A stretch of DNA of 64,000 nt from Microstegium vimineum (GCA_022036555.1 CM039130.1:7476527-7540526); one strand, 5' to 3'. Numbered from the stretch's first letter, positions 23,095 through 35,451 are shown. A program made the numbers and translations. Notes: generated by a model from the letters alone, not told the origin.

Positions 23095-23818
23095 TTTAGT
23101 CTCGGTTGGGAATAGGCTTTAGTCAATCCAAGACTAAAGGCGAGGACTTTTAGGGTTTGTTGGGGACTGCTCCGTTCCATGTTTTTTAGCCAAACAGTTT
23201 TAGCTCCACGCACATAACTCCAGAAAAAAGATGAAGTTGTGACAACACCAAAAGAGATACTCCACAAATCTTTTTGTGGAGCTGCTTCACAGTGGAGTTT
23301 GCAAATTTGCAAATCAGAGTTTGTGAACCGTCCCAAACACCCCTTAGTCCCGCCGCCGGTTTGTCACAACCGGGACTAAAGGTCCTCCCAACTTCAAAAT
23401 AAAATAAATAATTTCTCCCACCACTGCACCTCGTGAGAGTCGAACCCTAGACCTCAAGCACAGCCTCGCGTGCAACTTACCACTCCACCTACACAACACA
23501 TTTAACAATGAATGAGACGTTTTCCTTTTGAACCAACTCAGCAAGAGACCTTTAGTCCCGATTCGTAACACCAACCGAACTAAAAGTCCTGGTACCTTTA
23601 GTCCTAGATTTTAACACCAACCGGGACTAAAGGAGACCTTTAGTCTCGGTTGGTGAGCCCCACCTGCAAAAGGCTGCTGCACTAGCCGTTGAGCAAGGGA
23701 CTTTAGTCCTGATTGATATTACCAACCGGGACTAAAGGTTTATTTAGTCCCGGCCGCAAAAAATACCGAGACTAAAGTCAAATTTACATTCGATTCGAAG
23801 GTCTATTCTCTACTAGTG
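23095..23818. mobile_element. CACTA end with GGGACTAAAGG subterminal repeats
   Basis: Reversed, the right end reads CACTAGTAGAGAATAGACC from 23818. The interior has many copies of TTTAGTCCCGG/CCGGGACTAAAGG in both orientations, the subterminal signature of a very common panicoid CACTA family. The left terminus is not recognisable, so the piece is truncated. A MITE is nested inside. Confidence 0.65.
23153..23343. mobile_element. Harbinger-like MITE nested in the CACTA end
   Basis: 191 bp with inverted ends, GGGTTTGTTGGGGAC on the left and GGGGTGTTTGGGACGG reversed on the right. It is flanked by TTA on both sides (23150-23152 and 23344-23346), the three-base duplication expected of PIF/Harbinger MITEs. 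It interrupts the GGGACTAAAGG array, so it is younger than that element. Confidence 0.75.
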
Positions 23819-25085
23819 ACCTAAGGCTGGTCCATTAATCGTGCCGTGCTCGTGGCGACCCTAGGGAACGGGACTTGCAGCGGCCCATGCACGACACTAG
23901 ACCCGTGCTTGTGCCATCACTAGCACTACAAGCTTAGTATCATGTCAGGTTAGGATCGTGCTTTTATAGACTGTCCCTACCTTTATACGACCACAGACGT
24001 ACATTCTGGTCGTTTTGACACTAGATTTAGGGTGTTTTAGCTTCTGAAAAATCTTTCTAATGTCAAAAACAGAAAGCCAACGAAATGCTGAACAATTGCT
24101 TTTGCATAATATAATTTTCACAACACCTTAGACCATGTTTCTAGTTTTCAGCTTTTAGTTTTCCAAATGGATAGAAAGATAGGGACGTTATACAACTATA
24201 TTGCAAGGGAGATAAAGAGACAGGGTAGGTTTTATAGTTATTTTAACCAAGTAGCATATATCTTTTCACAACACATAACCACAACAACTTTCATAGCTCA
24301 CAAACTCACAATAGCCTTTTCATAGCCCATAACTGAACCAAACAAGGCCTTAAGGACTATGCAAGGGCACACACAAGGATACAACACCATTTAACATGTT
24401 ATATAACATGGCACCAATTAGGTTGTGGTCGTCGTCTTTAGAGACATCTGCTATAGCTTGTTGTCAGATCCAAGAACTCAACATCTCAACACCTCATGTT
24501 GTAGTATGAGCTTGGAGTAGATGCTACCCCACATCATGGATCATAGAGGGTGCAAAAAATTGACGATGGCCTATTGCTTACTGGTTACAATACAAACATT
24601 TTGCAATTTCTAGAATTTGGTCAGGCTCTAAATCTCTATTGTTTTTTCTCGATTAAATCGCTATTGCTTTAGTTGGGTTCGAATCCTCAAGAATAATGCA
24701 GTGTTCTAGAATTATCTCGAAAATTCATTTAAAAAAAGAATTAGCATGAAAATGTTTGAGATTTGTGACAAGCGACTGCTTAGGCAAAAACGACTTTTTC
24801 TATTTTTTGTGTTGTTTGATATTTTTGTGATTTTTGAAAACATATTTTAGAGGTAGTTGACTACTGCAAATGATTATGGATGGGTGACCAAGTAAAATTG
24901 TCCTGAAAATCCATTTCTGATTGGGACCGAATGACAACAAATGCTGACATATGTTGTGTGATAGTGGTTTTGGAGAAACACAGAGAAGCTGGACTGGGCC
25001 GGTTTGCACAATACCTAAGCCGATCCGACCTGGGCCGATTTTGTCATTGTTGCTGCTAGGCTGACAACATTGTCATTAGGGCCTA
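23819..25085. other. Intergenic, nothing recognised
   Basis: AT-rich DNA without coding pattern. A few CAGCTTTTAGTTTTCC-like MITE fragments near 24140-24340. No RNA gene or promoter could be supported. Confidence 0.45.
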
Positions 25086-25321
25086 CTCCCTCCGTCCCGC
25101 AAATAAACGCAATTCTTTGACTTCGACGATTTATATTTGATCGTTCGTCTTATTCAAAATATTTTAATAAATATTATTTATTTCATATAATTTATTTAAT
25201 CGTTAGATATATTTTTATAATGATTTATTTATTTATTATTTACATAAAAATTTAAATAAAACGAATGATCAAAGAGAAATTAGAAGTTAAAGAATTACCT
25301 TTATTTGCTGGACTCAGGGAG
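25086..25321. mobile_element. Stowaway MITE
   Basis: 236 bp flanked by TA (25084-25085 and 25322-25323). The left end reads CTCCCTCCGTCCCGCAAATA and the right end, reversed, CTCCCTGAGTCCAGCAAATA, the classic Stowaway termini. It lies 3' of the membrane-protein relic. Confidence 0.9.
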
Positions 25322-25376
25322 TACTCTCTAGTACGCATGAAAAGACAGTTACACAAGACAAGAAATGCCGCACGAG

Positions 25377-25460
25377 ATCAGCTATTCAGCTTCACCGCGT
25401 TTTGGCTTGCCTCAGAGATCAGCTCCATCAGTCTGACCGCCGGGATCGCCAGTATAAAAG
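25377..25460 (-). pseudogene. Relic of the small membrane-protein gene
   Basis: On the minus strand, residues VRLMELISEASQNAVKL parallel TRLMELMSEVSHNVAKL of the intact gene at 43883-44245. After KL the relic meets a stop, but the next bases (TGATCTCGTGCGGC) still match the intact DNA coding for MISCG, so the copy was joined and then deleted. A TATA-like sequence is fused directly to the coding part, so about 100 bp of leader is missing. The CGGGTACCCG-type promoter motifs upstream are preserved. Confidence 0.7.
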
Positions 25461-25497
25461 GCAGCAATCGAGAGCCCAGCATCTTCGGGGGATCGGC

Positions 25498-25675
25498 CGG
25501 GTATCCGAGAGCTTACCGTGTCCCTGGCTGGGGTGTCCATCCATCGAGTTGCTGACCTGTACATGCCGGGTACCCGGGGCTGATAATAATTTCTTTACTT
25601 GAGGAAGTGGAAGTGGAAATACAATTAAACCACCTTGCTGCTGACCTATACATGCCGTATACCCTTACCCGGCCG
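25498..25675 (-). promoter_or_regulatory. CGGGTACCCG motif cluster at the relic
   Basis: CGGGTATCCG at 25498-25507, exact CGGGTACCCG at 25567-25576, and a degenerate copy at about 25655-25675. The segments containing GCTGACCTGTACATG (ending 25565) and GCTGACCTATACATG (near 25640-25655) are a tandem pair. The block from CATGCCGGGTACCC to AATAATTTC also resembles 49642-49675 upstream of copy B. Confidence 0.7.
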
Positions 25676-25895
25676 GCTTTGGACCGATGTCCGGGAGCGC
25701 TAACCATATAGAATAATATACATGTGTGTTGCCTTGGTCGTCCAAATAAAATATATGGTATACTAGTGAAGCAAGAAATTCAGCCATTGTCAGTATGATC
25801 GCTTCATGCTGTTGTGTTTGTCTATATGTGATTGAACTAGAAGAGTAAATACTACATCAAAACAGATTTTTGGTGTCAGTCAAAATCAGTTTTTC

Positions 25896-26105
25896 GCAGC
25901 GGGCAATGACGTCCGCTGCGATGACAATGCCACGGTAAATGGAGCGTTTACCGTGGCGATCGCTGGTGCCCGCTGCGAAAAACCCATTAACCGCAGCGGG
26001 CAACATAAGACGCCCGTTGCGGTTAATGCTATTTACCGCAGCGGGCACTCTACAGTGCCCGCTGCAGTAAATGATTTAACCGTAGCGGGCTGTTTATAAC
26101 GGCCG
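25896..26105. repeat. Left subterminal repeats of the 9-kb CACTA
   Basis: About eight copies of a core like GCAGCGGGCA or its complement (TGCCCGCTGC), in inverted arrangement, often joined to TTTACCG/GGTTAA. This is the expected position for TNPA-type binding sites. Confidence 0.8.
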
Positions 26106-26199
26106 CCACTATTAATATTTTTTATTAAAAAAAATCAGATTCAGAAACTGAATTATATAATTACAGATTGCATCCAGATTTCAAATCAGAGATAAACAA

Positions 26200-26200
26200 C

Positions 26201-26245
<45 letters not shown>
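26200..26245. repeat. (AT)n(AC)n microsatellite
   Basis: An AT run followed directly by an AC run, inside the CACTA element near the 3' end of the accessory gene. Confidence 0.9.
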
Positions 26246-26311
26246 AACATCCATACACAAACACATTTGTTGTTCTCATACACAAATAAAACCAAGGATT
26301 ACATTTCAAAT

Positions 26312-29300
26312 TCAAATTTTCACTTGGTGTTTATAATCCGTGGGACGGAGCATGGTGTCCCACTTCCTGAACTTCTCGAACTCAGATAGAACCGCCAGAT
26401 CACCCTCATCGTCGAAGAATTCTTGCCCTTCGAGCACATAGTTCTCTAGTAGGAACTTACAGATGTTTGCCTTGAGTTGCTTGAAAGCAAGACGGTCTTT
26501 CGTAATGCGTTCCCACTCCTTGACTCCCGCCTTGAGCTTCTTCCAGCTGCTGGTGTACTCCTTGCACTGCCTTAGGTGTGCGCAGGTGTACAAGCCACAT
26601 GCCTTTGATCCATAAGGTTTTTTAGCGCACTGCACGATCGATACAGAAGCATTAGAACAAAAACAATAAGAAAACATGAATGAATCTTTGGAATACTTAT
26701 GGGAAATTCACGTCGGATCTTTAAGTGGTATGAATGTTTCTTCTTAAACTTGTCACTTCTTCGATCCCAGCATTGGGGTTCCTTTAGATATGCCCTATAA
26801 ACACTGTACGAAATGCATTAGTGTTAGTTAGCAACAATTTGAATACGTACGATATAACCGTAAATGATCAATAAGCTTGGTGACTTACGTTTTCAAGCAA
26901 TCTTCGAAGGCCTTGTACCCTGGTTTGTTTGGTACCCACAATGAGTCAAATATGCATGCCCTACCATCTTGAGGATAGATGATAAATACAACCCAGTGGC
27001 CATCGACTTGGCCCTTGCTACACAATTCAAACAAAACATAGGTTACGACGACGATCTAAGTTTATGATCCTAGCCACTTAGCTCTATGTACAATTTTGAC
27101 TTACCCAAAGTGGTAAGCCGCCTTGATACAGTGCGGCCCATCCGGGTGGACCTTCTTCATAACTTCGTTTATGTACCTTGACAATGCCTTCTTCTCATCT
27201 TTCATATTATCTTCATATTTCTGTTTTCTCTGTCGCACTGTTAACTTTGGATCCGTTATCTCATACCCTTTGATGACTCTCTCAGCAATATGCATTGGAG
27301 AGAGGTAGAGAACAGGATGACTCTTTTTGTTGCTTACTATCACCGACGTCCTGCACGGAGAAGTCATCGTGCCATACTAAGTATACAATTGACCATTAGT
27401 ATTGCTGAAATCTGTGAAACTGCCAATGAGACTTACAGATTGAATAGGGTGACTTGGACAATGTCAAGGTCTTCTTCCCGGAATAGGTGCCACATGTCGC
27501 GGAAGTCTACAGGAAGAGTAATAGTTTCGGCCAAGTGGAAGTACTTCGGGGGAATCTTGATTGTAAAACCTGACATCCCGGCTTTTGCCGCTTCCATATA
27601 CCACCTATGAAATCTTCTTGTTTCCCATAGTTCCTCATCTATGAGTTGTGCCTTAGGAATCAAGAACTTCCCACGCTCATAGATGTCAGGACAGTCTTCG
27701 TCCTCCGGAAATAGCTGTTGGCTAGTATTAGGAGGCCTAGAGAATGGTTAAGAGAGTTTAGTAAAGGTTACTTCCATTTTATAGGATAGAAAGTTGAACA
27801 TGATATTATGCATCACGATACCGTACCTTTCGAATGTAGTAGTGTACGGCAACGATTTGGCGCTCATGCCTGGATCCTCCATGCCTTGTTGCCCCTCTGG
27901 CCCTTCCTTGTCCCCCAATGGTGCCTCTGCACTTCCTGGTGGGTCCACAGGTGGGTCCCCCATTGGTGCCTATGCACTTCTCGGTGGGTTCACAAGTGGG
28001 TCCTCCATAGGTGCCTCTGCATTTCCCAGTGGGTTCGGAGGTGGGTCCACAAGTGGGTCCGTAGCTAGACTTCTCAATGGATCCACCTGTAGACTACTTG
28101 GAGGAGGGGTTGAGCTTGCGCCCATGTCCATGCCCTTGTCCCCGCCATCTCCTCCTCCCTTCTCCTCCCCGCCTTCGCCATCACCATGTGGTTTTTCCTT
28201 GCCCTTGTCCTCGCCATCTTCCTTGTCACCATCTCCGCTGTCATTCGGATCTTCCGGTTCAGGGGGACAAGATCCGACAACTGATGGTTGTGATCTGTCG
28301 GTGGTCGGCGTTCCAGTTGGTGTCTCCGGGACGATCTCAACGTCTTCTTGATTCCACAAGATTTCGTGTCCAATTACTGTTCCTAGAATTCGGTGTCGCT
28401 GTAAGCTAGGATGATCCAATTCATAATCTTTGTTATTTGGCGCAATCCAGGCGGGGTCACGACGACATAGTTCTCAGGGATGTCATCTATGTTGAATTCC
28501 ACAATTTCGTGGACTGGATGTACAACTCCCTCTGCGATAAACATCTTCTTGCCTGACCACCCGAACGGGATCTGGAGCTGGACATGTAGGATTTGCTTGA
28601 TGTCTTGTAGCCTCTGCACCAATCGTCTTTCTGGAACTTGAGTCGGAGGCGCGGAAAGACCAGCCTGACGAAACATATGTGACCTCATAGCCACCATTTC
28701 GGGGTCGTTGCTGGTGAAGGCCTTCTTTATTCCTTGGCTAATCATTTCGGCCATGCCTTCCTAGTATCCTTTCTGAAAGATTTCTTTATTGTATGTATCC
28801 CTTGACCGGTACTTGGTAGAGTCGGTTTGCTAGGTCTCAACGGACAACCAGCTCATCTTCGACTGCATTCCACGAACGCGACCACGATGCTCAGGGGTTC
28901 CAAGGACCTCAGTCAACATGTCGTGTCCTCTGCGGACCTCGATGTTGTCCTTGGATTTGGTGGCCTCGATGACAACTTGCTCCACCGCCTTGAACTGAGG
29001 CTCGTTGAACTTGGTCGCACCTGGCTTTAACCTCTTCGGAATACGAGCAAAAATGAAGTCCTTTGCCCTAGGATCAACCCCTTCGTAGGGATCGGGAAGT
29101 TCTGCCGCTTGTCTAGCTTGTTCTTGTGCCCGCCACCAGGGCCTATGACCAGCAAAGCCAATCATGCCCAAGTGGTGGGGATGCTTGTTCTTCTTCGCCA
29201 GCGCGCTAAACTTGGCGCTCTGTTCCTAAGCTTCACGGGTACTCCTCATCCTGACGAATTCGTCCCATACGTGCGCCTTCACCATGGTGTATTTGTGTAT

Positions 29301-30101
29301 GGGTGACTTCTCTTTCTTCAGGAAATCCCTAGCAAGCATGGACTTGAAGTTGAGCCATGAACAAGACGCCACGTGCAATGCCCACTCCTTGCATTTGGCC
29401 ATGTCGACGCCTTCTGGATAGGAGAATTTCCTAGTCACCTCGCCCCAGACATTCTCCTTGATATCGTCTGGGACAGCGTGCCAGGTTGGCCAAGTGATGA
29501 GCACCTTCTCCCTGACTATACAACCCACCTGGTTGATGTATCGACCGATGACCTCAAGCGGCATCAACGGGTTTCCCTCTGGCCCCACCACAAGGATGAT
29601 GTGGACATCGTCAATCAACTCCCTCTGGTGCCTCCCATGTTCCCCCCTCCTCCGTTTCACCCCCTTAGATTTCGCTGAGGATGAGGTCGTTGATGGAGCG
29701 GGAGCGGGGACTTCTTCATCCCTGACCCCTTATTCAACATTGAACTCCAACCGACGAGGCGAAATTGGAATCTGTTCAGGGGCACTAGCATTAAGTACCT
29801 CACAAACTGAATTCAACATGCCAAAATACGCCGTAGACCAGGTTTCTACCTCACGCCTGACGCCGGCTGTTGTTCCTTCAATTCGTGGAACTCTTCTTTT
29901 ATACTCGTATTTGGTCCCTTTCTGTGAATCAGAGTCAGCAACACTCTTAGCCTCTGCATCGTAGTTAGGATCATCGTCCTCCTCTGTACGGAACTTCTTT
30001 GCCCGTGGTGGTGTAATGGACACCTAGCTCTCGTATTCAGTTGAAGTAGGTGGACTAGGGGTAGGGTCCCTCCATTCGTTGAACGGGTCCTCTGCCGCCA
30101 T
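26312..30101 (-). pseudogene. CACTA accessory gene: Transposase_24-like region plus Ulp1-like protease domain, decayed
   Basis: The ATG at 30101 (MAAEDPFNEW) opens a frame that stays colinear to about 28383 but carries in-frame stops, including near 30026, 29730, 29226, 28830 and 28760. Between them the protein is recognisable: an acidic N-terminus, then an En/Spm Transposase_24-like block (PEGNPLMPLEVIGRY, WPTWHAVPDDIKENVW) and a charged linker. Downstream minus-strand exons show a Ulp1/C48 cysteine-protease fold: His in VDGHWVVFIIYP and Asp in ACIFDSLWVP (exon near 26890-27020), then Cys in SKACGLYTCAHL (near 26600). All three expected catalytic residues are present. Ulp1-like domains are known in plant DNA transposons, best described in MULEs. 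The domain's role in CACTA transposition is unknown. The stops make this copy non-functional. Confidence 0.7.
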
Positions 30102-30350
30102 TTGAAGTCAAACTAGAGGTAACCTATACACATGAGATGTTTCAGTATAGTAGAGTACACAAGTAGTAAGTAGTAGAATTAGAGTACAAAGAAATAGTAG
30201 AGTACAAGTAGTAACTAGTAGAGTACACAAGTAGTATTTCACTAGTAGTAGAGTACACAAGTAGAAGTAGTAGTAGAAGTAGAGAAGGCAAGTAGTAACT
30301 AGTAGACCTCTCTCTCTCTAGTATTCAAGTTTTTATAAATTCCAATAATT

Positions 30351-30560
30351 TATACAAGCTTTTATATTCATACAAGCTTTTATATTCATACAAGCTTTTA
30401 AATTGCTAAATTGATATATATTCATACAAGCTTTTATAACCTTATAACACTCTGTAAATGCTATACTTGAATAATTTATTACATGTCATTGAGTGGTATA
30501 TAAATACAAGCTTTTATAACCATTTGCTCATAACATGTATACTCATAAATTCATACAAGC
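30351..30560. repeat. Short direct repeats of TTCATACAAGCTTTTA
   Basis: Five to six imperfect copies of ATTCATACAAGCTTTTA, the first three in tandem (about 30351-30410), in the spacer between the two CACTA genes. A GTAGTAGAGTACACAA-type repeat precedes it at 30160-30310. Confidence 0.8.
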
Positions 30561-30755
30561 TTTCATTGCACAAGTTCTCTACTACTTTATTACATCTCAT
30601 TTTGGTACTGGCGCTTTCACGGATCGCACCTCACTATCGGGGCGGGCCCATGGCTTTAGACCACTCTTGTTGCAACGATCCTCGACGGCCTTGACCTTTG
30701 TTGGTAGATCGGTGAAAAGTTGGAGCTCTTCATAGTTGTTGTACTGTTCTGGACT

Positions 30756-33700
30756 CTAGACACCATCAGCTCCTACGATCCTCTGCTTTCCAGACACGAC
30801 CACGTGTTTCTTTGTGTCCTCTGGATAGATATAGTAAGCCACCTGCGCGACGTTTGTAGCTAGTACCCACTGATCATCTTTATATCCGGTACTTTTGAGG
30901 TTCACTGTGGTTAACCCTAATCTGTCCACAACAACTATTTTCGAGTTAACCCAGTTGACTCGAAAGACAGTTAGGCGAAGGTTTTTTCCATAGTCAAGCT
31001 CCCATATTTCGCCAACCTGTCCATAGCATTGTGTCCTCGTGTTTGTGGCCCCGACGACTCCTTCGTATCGAACACCACTATTCTGTGACACGCTCTTCTT
31101 GTCCTTGTCTTTCGTGTGGAACCTATACCCCATCACGTCGTACCCTTGCCAAGTCATAACTTGAGTGGACGGCCCTTGTATCAACTTTTTAACGGTATCC
31201 GTATCTTCATCAGGGCATCCTTCTAGGGGGATGCATTGCTCTTTAAGCCACTCTATGAAACTGCTCTTGTGATGTTTTTGGACCCATTCCTCCGTGTGTT
31301 GTCTGTCATGTGCAGCGCGAATCTCATCTAGGTGTTTATCAACATATTTGTCCATGCTCACCAACTGATGAAGGATGCTATAATGAGCTTCTTCCACATC
31401 TTTGTATGGTATATCGGTGCGTACTTGCCGTCCCGTGCACCCCTTCCCGATGGTTCTTCCCTCGTGCTGATGAACAGGCAATCCAATCGCCCTCCCATCC
31501 TTTATGTACCTCATACACCAGTTGACAGACTCCTCTGTTGTGTATGCCTTGATCATAGAGCCCTCCGGGTAAGCACGGTTATGGACATATCTGTTGAGGG
31601 TGGACATGAAGCGCTCGTACGTCCACATCTGGTGCAGGTACACGGGGCCCAGTTGCTCAATCTGATCAACCATGTGTATCATTAGGTGAGGCATAATGTC
31701 AAAGAAAGAAGGGGGAAAACACATTTCGAGCTGGCAAAGGGTCTCCGCGATGAACTCCTTTAGGGCACGCAGTTCAGCTTTGCCGATGACCTTCTGTGTG
31801 ATGCGGTTAAAAAAGTACGACATCCGAGTGATTACCATCTTCACATACTCTGGACCGATAGCCCTGATAACGATGGGAAGGAACACCGTCAGCATGACGT
31901 GGCAGTCATGTGAGTTGAAGCCAGCCATTGTGAGGTCTTTCATGCAGACGAGGCTCTTGATGTTTGAGGAGAAACCGGTCAGTACCTTAATACCCCTCAA
32001 CAATTTGAGCATAGATATCTTCTCATCGCGTCTTAGGTTATATGTGGCACCTGGTATGTCAACTTTACCATTATGAGGTGGTCTTGGGTGAAGGTCATGC
32101 CTAATGCACAGGTCTTGAAGATCTATCCGTGATTTGAGACCATCCTTCATCTTGTTTTTGATGTTGAGCAATACACCAATCGTGCTTTCGAATACATTCT
32201 TCTCGAGATGCATGCAGTCGATGGCATGGGGTGTGTTTAGTGTTTTCCAGTATGACAGGTAGTTGAAGAAGATCGACTTCTTCTTTGGCATCCATATCCT
32301 TCACCATCTCATACACCTTTCGACCCTAGCAAGTATGCGCGGGTGGTTCACCCTGCAGCTCTACCTGATTGTCGAAGTATTGATTCATAGCAAGTCTTCT
32401 ATACCTGTGACTTTTGCTTAGGAACCGCCTATGCCTCATGTAAACTGTCTTGTAGGATGCCTTAAGGTAATGGTGGCATGTCCCATCAATGCACTTTACG
32501 TAACCAGTTTTTCCTTTGATCTGCCCTGATAGTGAGAAGAGACCAGAGTAATCGGTGATCATGACAAATATGATGACCCTTAGGGTGAACTTCTCCTTGC
32601 GGTATGCATCAGTCATCTCGACCCCAACATCAAATAGCTCCTGCATTTCCTCCATTAACGGTTCTAGGAAAACATCAATATCGTTACCGGGTTGCCTCGG
32701 TCCTGAGATCAGCATGGTCAGCATGAGATACCTGCGCTTCTGACAGAGATGGGGAGGTAGGTTGTACATGGTGAGTATGACGGGCCAGGTGCTGTGCGAG
32801 CTGCTAAGCTCACCGAAAGGGTTCATCCCATCAGTACTGAGCGCGAACCGAATGTTTCTTGACTCGTTGCCGAATTCTGAATATGCCTTGTCAAAATCTT
32901 TCTACTGTTGGCCATCAGATGGGTGCCGCAGCATGCCATCATCTTTCTTGCGGTCATCTGATGCATGCCATGACATGAGCTTGGCATCCTCTGGGTTCCC
33001 GAATAGTGCACGCAGGCGGTCGATCATAGGCAGATACCACACCGACATTGACGGGCTTCTCCGTTGCGTGTAGCCCTCTTCCTCCTCGTCCTGCTGAGCC
33101 GCGATGCGATTATCTGCAGCAGTGTTCTTCTTGCCCCCCTTCTTCTTCTTCTTCGGACCACCTCGCAATGACTCGTCGCCGTCTGCTTCCACACGACAGC
33201 CAGCATTCTTCTTGTAACGACCCGCGTTGCAGTGCGGACAGCTCGTCATCGTCTCATACTTAGTGCCCGGCCGATACATGATGCAGTGGTTAGGGCAGGC
33301 ATCGAACTTTTGAACTTTCATCGACACTGGACGAATCAACTTCTTTGCCCGATAAGTATTCATGGGAAACTTGTTACCCTTCGGATACGTGGTAGCTAGG
33401 TAACTTAACAGCTCATTGAAGCTGTTGTCAGACCAACCATGTCGGGCCTTCATCATCAACATGTGGAGGATAAAATGAAGCACGGTGCACTCTTTCGAAC
33501 ATTCGCCACCATCTGGATACAGAGGATCAAGGGACGCCTGCTTCATCTCTCTGAAATTTTCCAACCACTTCGGGGAACCATACACAACGTCGTCCTCATC
33601 GATGTGCTTCACTAAATCATCAAAAAGCTGCACATCCTCGGGTTCCTGCATAGTGGCCTCCTGACCACCATCATCATCTTCCATGTCCTCGAGTAGATCC

Positions 33701-34091
33701 TCCACTGTGATGTAATCAGAATCATTATTGTCGTTGCAGGCTGGCTCTGTTGTGGCCGAACATGAGAAGTTTGGCGCACGTGGCTCTTGGTTCGCTGTCG
33801 TCGATGTCGAGCTCAGTCCAGATGCACCACCACCACTGGGGTCGACACTTTCACCGTGCTGAGTCCAGACTGTGTAATTCTCTACGAAACCAAACCAAAT
33901 CAAATGAGATTGCACCTTGCCATCATCGATATAGGCTGTCAGATTCTTGCAGTGAGAACACGGACACAGGTTGTCATCCGCTTTGATCTGTCACGGTGAG
34001 CTCTCGCAGCGGCAATAAACTTCCTCACTTCACTGAGATACCGCGGATCAAGTACTCTACTAATTTTGTACATCTATTCTGACATATCCAT
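30756..34091 (-). pseudogene. TNP2-type CACTA transposase, decayed
   Basis: The transposase of the 9-kb element, broken in several places. The N-terminal transposase-associated domain starts at 34091 (MDMSE then TAG where Trp is expected, then MYKISRVLDPRYLSEVRKF) and a frameshift follows before CPCSHCK. 33915-32902 is open and ends in a TAG where Trp is expected (DGQQ*KDFDKAYSEFG). 32826-32326 carries the TNP2 core (MNPFGELSSSHSTWPVIL, PGNDIDVFLEPL). Another TAG and a frameshift lie near 32290-32330. 32291-30756 covers TNP2, DUF4218-like (PVYLHQMWTYERFMSTLNRY) and DUF4216-like C-terminal parts. Known TNP2/TNPD proteins bind the CACTA ends and catalyse excision; this copy cannot make a complete one. 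Confidence 0.85.
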
Positions 34092-34119
34092 ATTGCCTGC
34101 AAACCGTACACATCAACAA

Positions 34120-34410
34120 CAAAAGCTTTTAGGCATATAATATTATGAAACTAGATAAAAAAGACACAAGCTTTCTCTTTCCTCCCTTAATCTAGATCTA
34201 TATCTACATCTATAGCTAGAGAGCTCAAAAAGCAAGGAAAAGAGAGAGAAGAGAGCATGGGAACCCTCTAAAAGCTTTTAGGCACCTAATATTAAGATTC
34301 TAGATAAAAAACTTAAGCTTTCTCTCCTTCCTCTATGAAACTAGATCTAGATCCAAAGAGATAAAAAGCAAGGAAAAAAGAGAAAAGAGGCCATGGGAAC
34401 CTTTTAAATA
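34120..34410. repeat. Tandem duplication, about 150-bp unit
   Basis: Two diverged copies run from AAAAGCTTTTAGGCA to GGGAACC (starting about 34120 and 34271). They lie just upstream of the TNP2 start, in its promoter or leader zone. Confidence 0.75.
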
Positions 34411-34546
34411 CCTCTTATGATGTCCTCCTTCTCCAAAACAACACTCAAAACCTCAATCCAATGGTTTGGTCAAAAATTCGGGCAAAACCTCTCCCCACGA
34501 GTTTGGAAGAAAGAAGACTTGAGGAAGAAGAAGGTCGAACTGTAGC

Positions 34547-34860
34547 AATATATAAAAGAAACAACCGCTACGGACATTGTAATGTGACCGTTGCGGTTAA
34601 CAAAGATTAACTGCAGCGGTCGCCCTAACGTGACCGCTGCGGTAAACACATTAACCGCAGCGGTCACGTTAGGGCGACCGCTGCGGTTAATCGTTGTTAA
34701 CCGCAATTAACCGCAACGGGCACATTATGCCGTCCGCTGCGGTAAATTATTAACCGCAGCGGGCACTTTGGCTGCCGGCCGAGCAGAGCCGGTGCAGGGA
34801 TTAACCGTGGCGGGCAGGAAGGGTGTCCGCCACGGAGGCCATTTTTGCAACGCTGCGCAA
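34547..34860. repeat. Right subterminal repeats of the 9-kb CACTA
   Basis: About ten copies of ACCGCAGCGGTCA / TGACCGCTGCGGT and ACCGCAGCGGGCA in alternating orientation. The core matches the left array, with GGTCA mixed with GGGCA variants. Confidence 0.8.
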
Positions 34861-34879
34861 AATCAGTTTTGACGTAGTG

Positions 34880-35449
34880 AAAATACATAGATGGTCCTTA
34901 AATTTGAATGGTATCATCTAAGTGTCGAACTTTCATTTATTTTTTATTTTTTGTGTCGTCCTTAATCTTGTCCCAGGATTCAACATAGGTCCAAATGGTT
35001 TCAACTCGCTTCATATGCCGATGTGGCATGATGACTCGTGCTAACGCGTGAATCTGACACATATTCGGTCCAATATCTAAACTTGCACATTGATATCGTC
35101 TAGGTCCCCAAGTTCAAATATTACATATCATGGTCCAAGCATTTTGTATGGCTAGGTACCACGCGTTTGGTAGAGCATTTTGTAGGCCATGATTAGCAAC
35201 ATTTTGTTACAAAGACTAAGGTCTTGTTCCAAGGGCACCTCCAAAAGGGCGGAGCTGTTTTGGAGTAGCCATCATTTGGAGCTCTTCAACTTCTTCATTT
35301 TTCACTGAAAAATAGCTCCAAGCCACAGCCTCCTACTAAGCCATTTTTGATAGAGCTTTTCTATAGGAGCCGAAGCTGGTGTTGGCGAGGAGCCCTACCA
35401 AAGAAGACCTAAACTACGGTAGGAATGACTGAAGCCTCTAGTCTAGAAG
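34880..35449. other. Intergenic with MITE-like segment
   Basis: No gene. 35215-35405 (AGCTGTTTTGGAGTAGC to AGGAGCCCTACCAAAG) has the look of a grass MITE but its ends could not be paired with certainty. Confidence 0.35.
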
Positions 35450-35451
35450 AA

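Larger units (their letters stand above)
25850..34879 (-). mobile_element. CACTA (En/Spm) transposon, 9.03 kb
   Basis: The right end reversed is CACTACGTCAAAACTGATTT; the left end is TACTACATCAAAACAGATTT, with the first C changed to T. Flanks AAA at 25847-25849 and AAA at 34880-34882 form a matching 3-bp target duplication. Subterminal arrays of CCGCAGCGGGCA lie inside each end. Two minus-strand gene relics fill the interior: TNP2 near the right end and an accessory gene toward the left. Both contain several nonsense codons, so the element is no longer autonomous. T in place of the terminal C may also impair its ends. Confidence 0.88.

Noticed and set aside
25896..26105. CRISPR-like array
   Set aside because: The repeats alternate in orientation without unique spacers and sit next to CACTA ends; they are transposon subterminal repeats in a plant genome.
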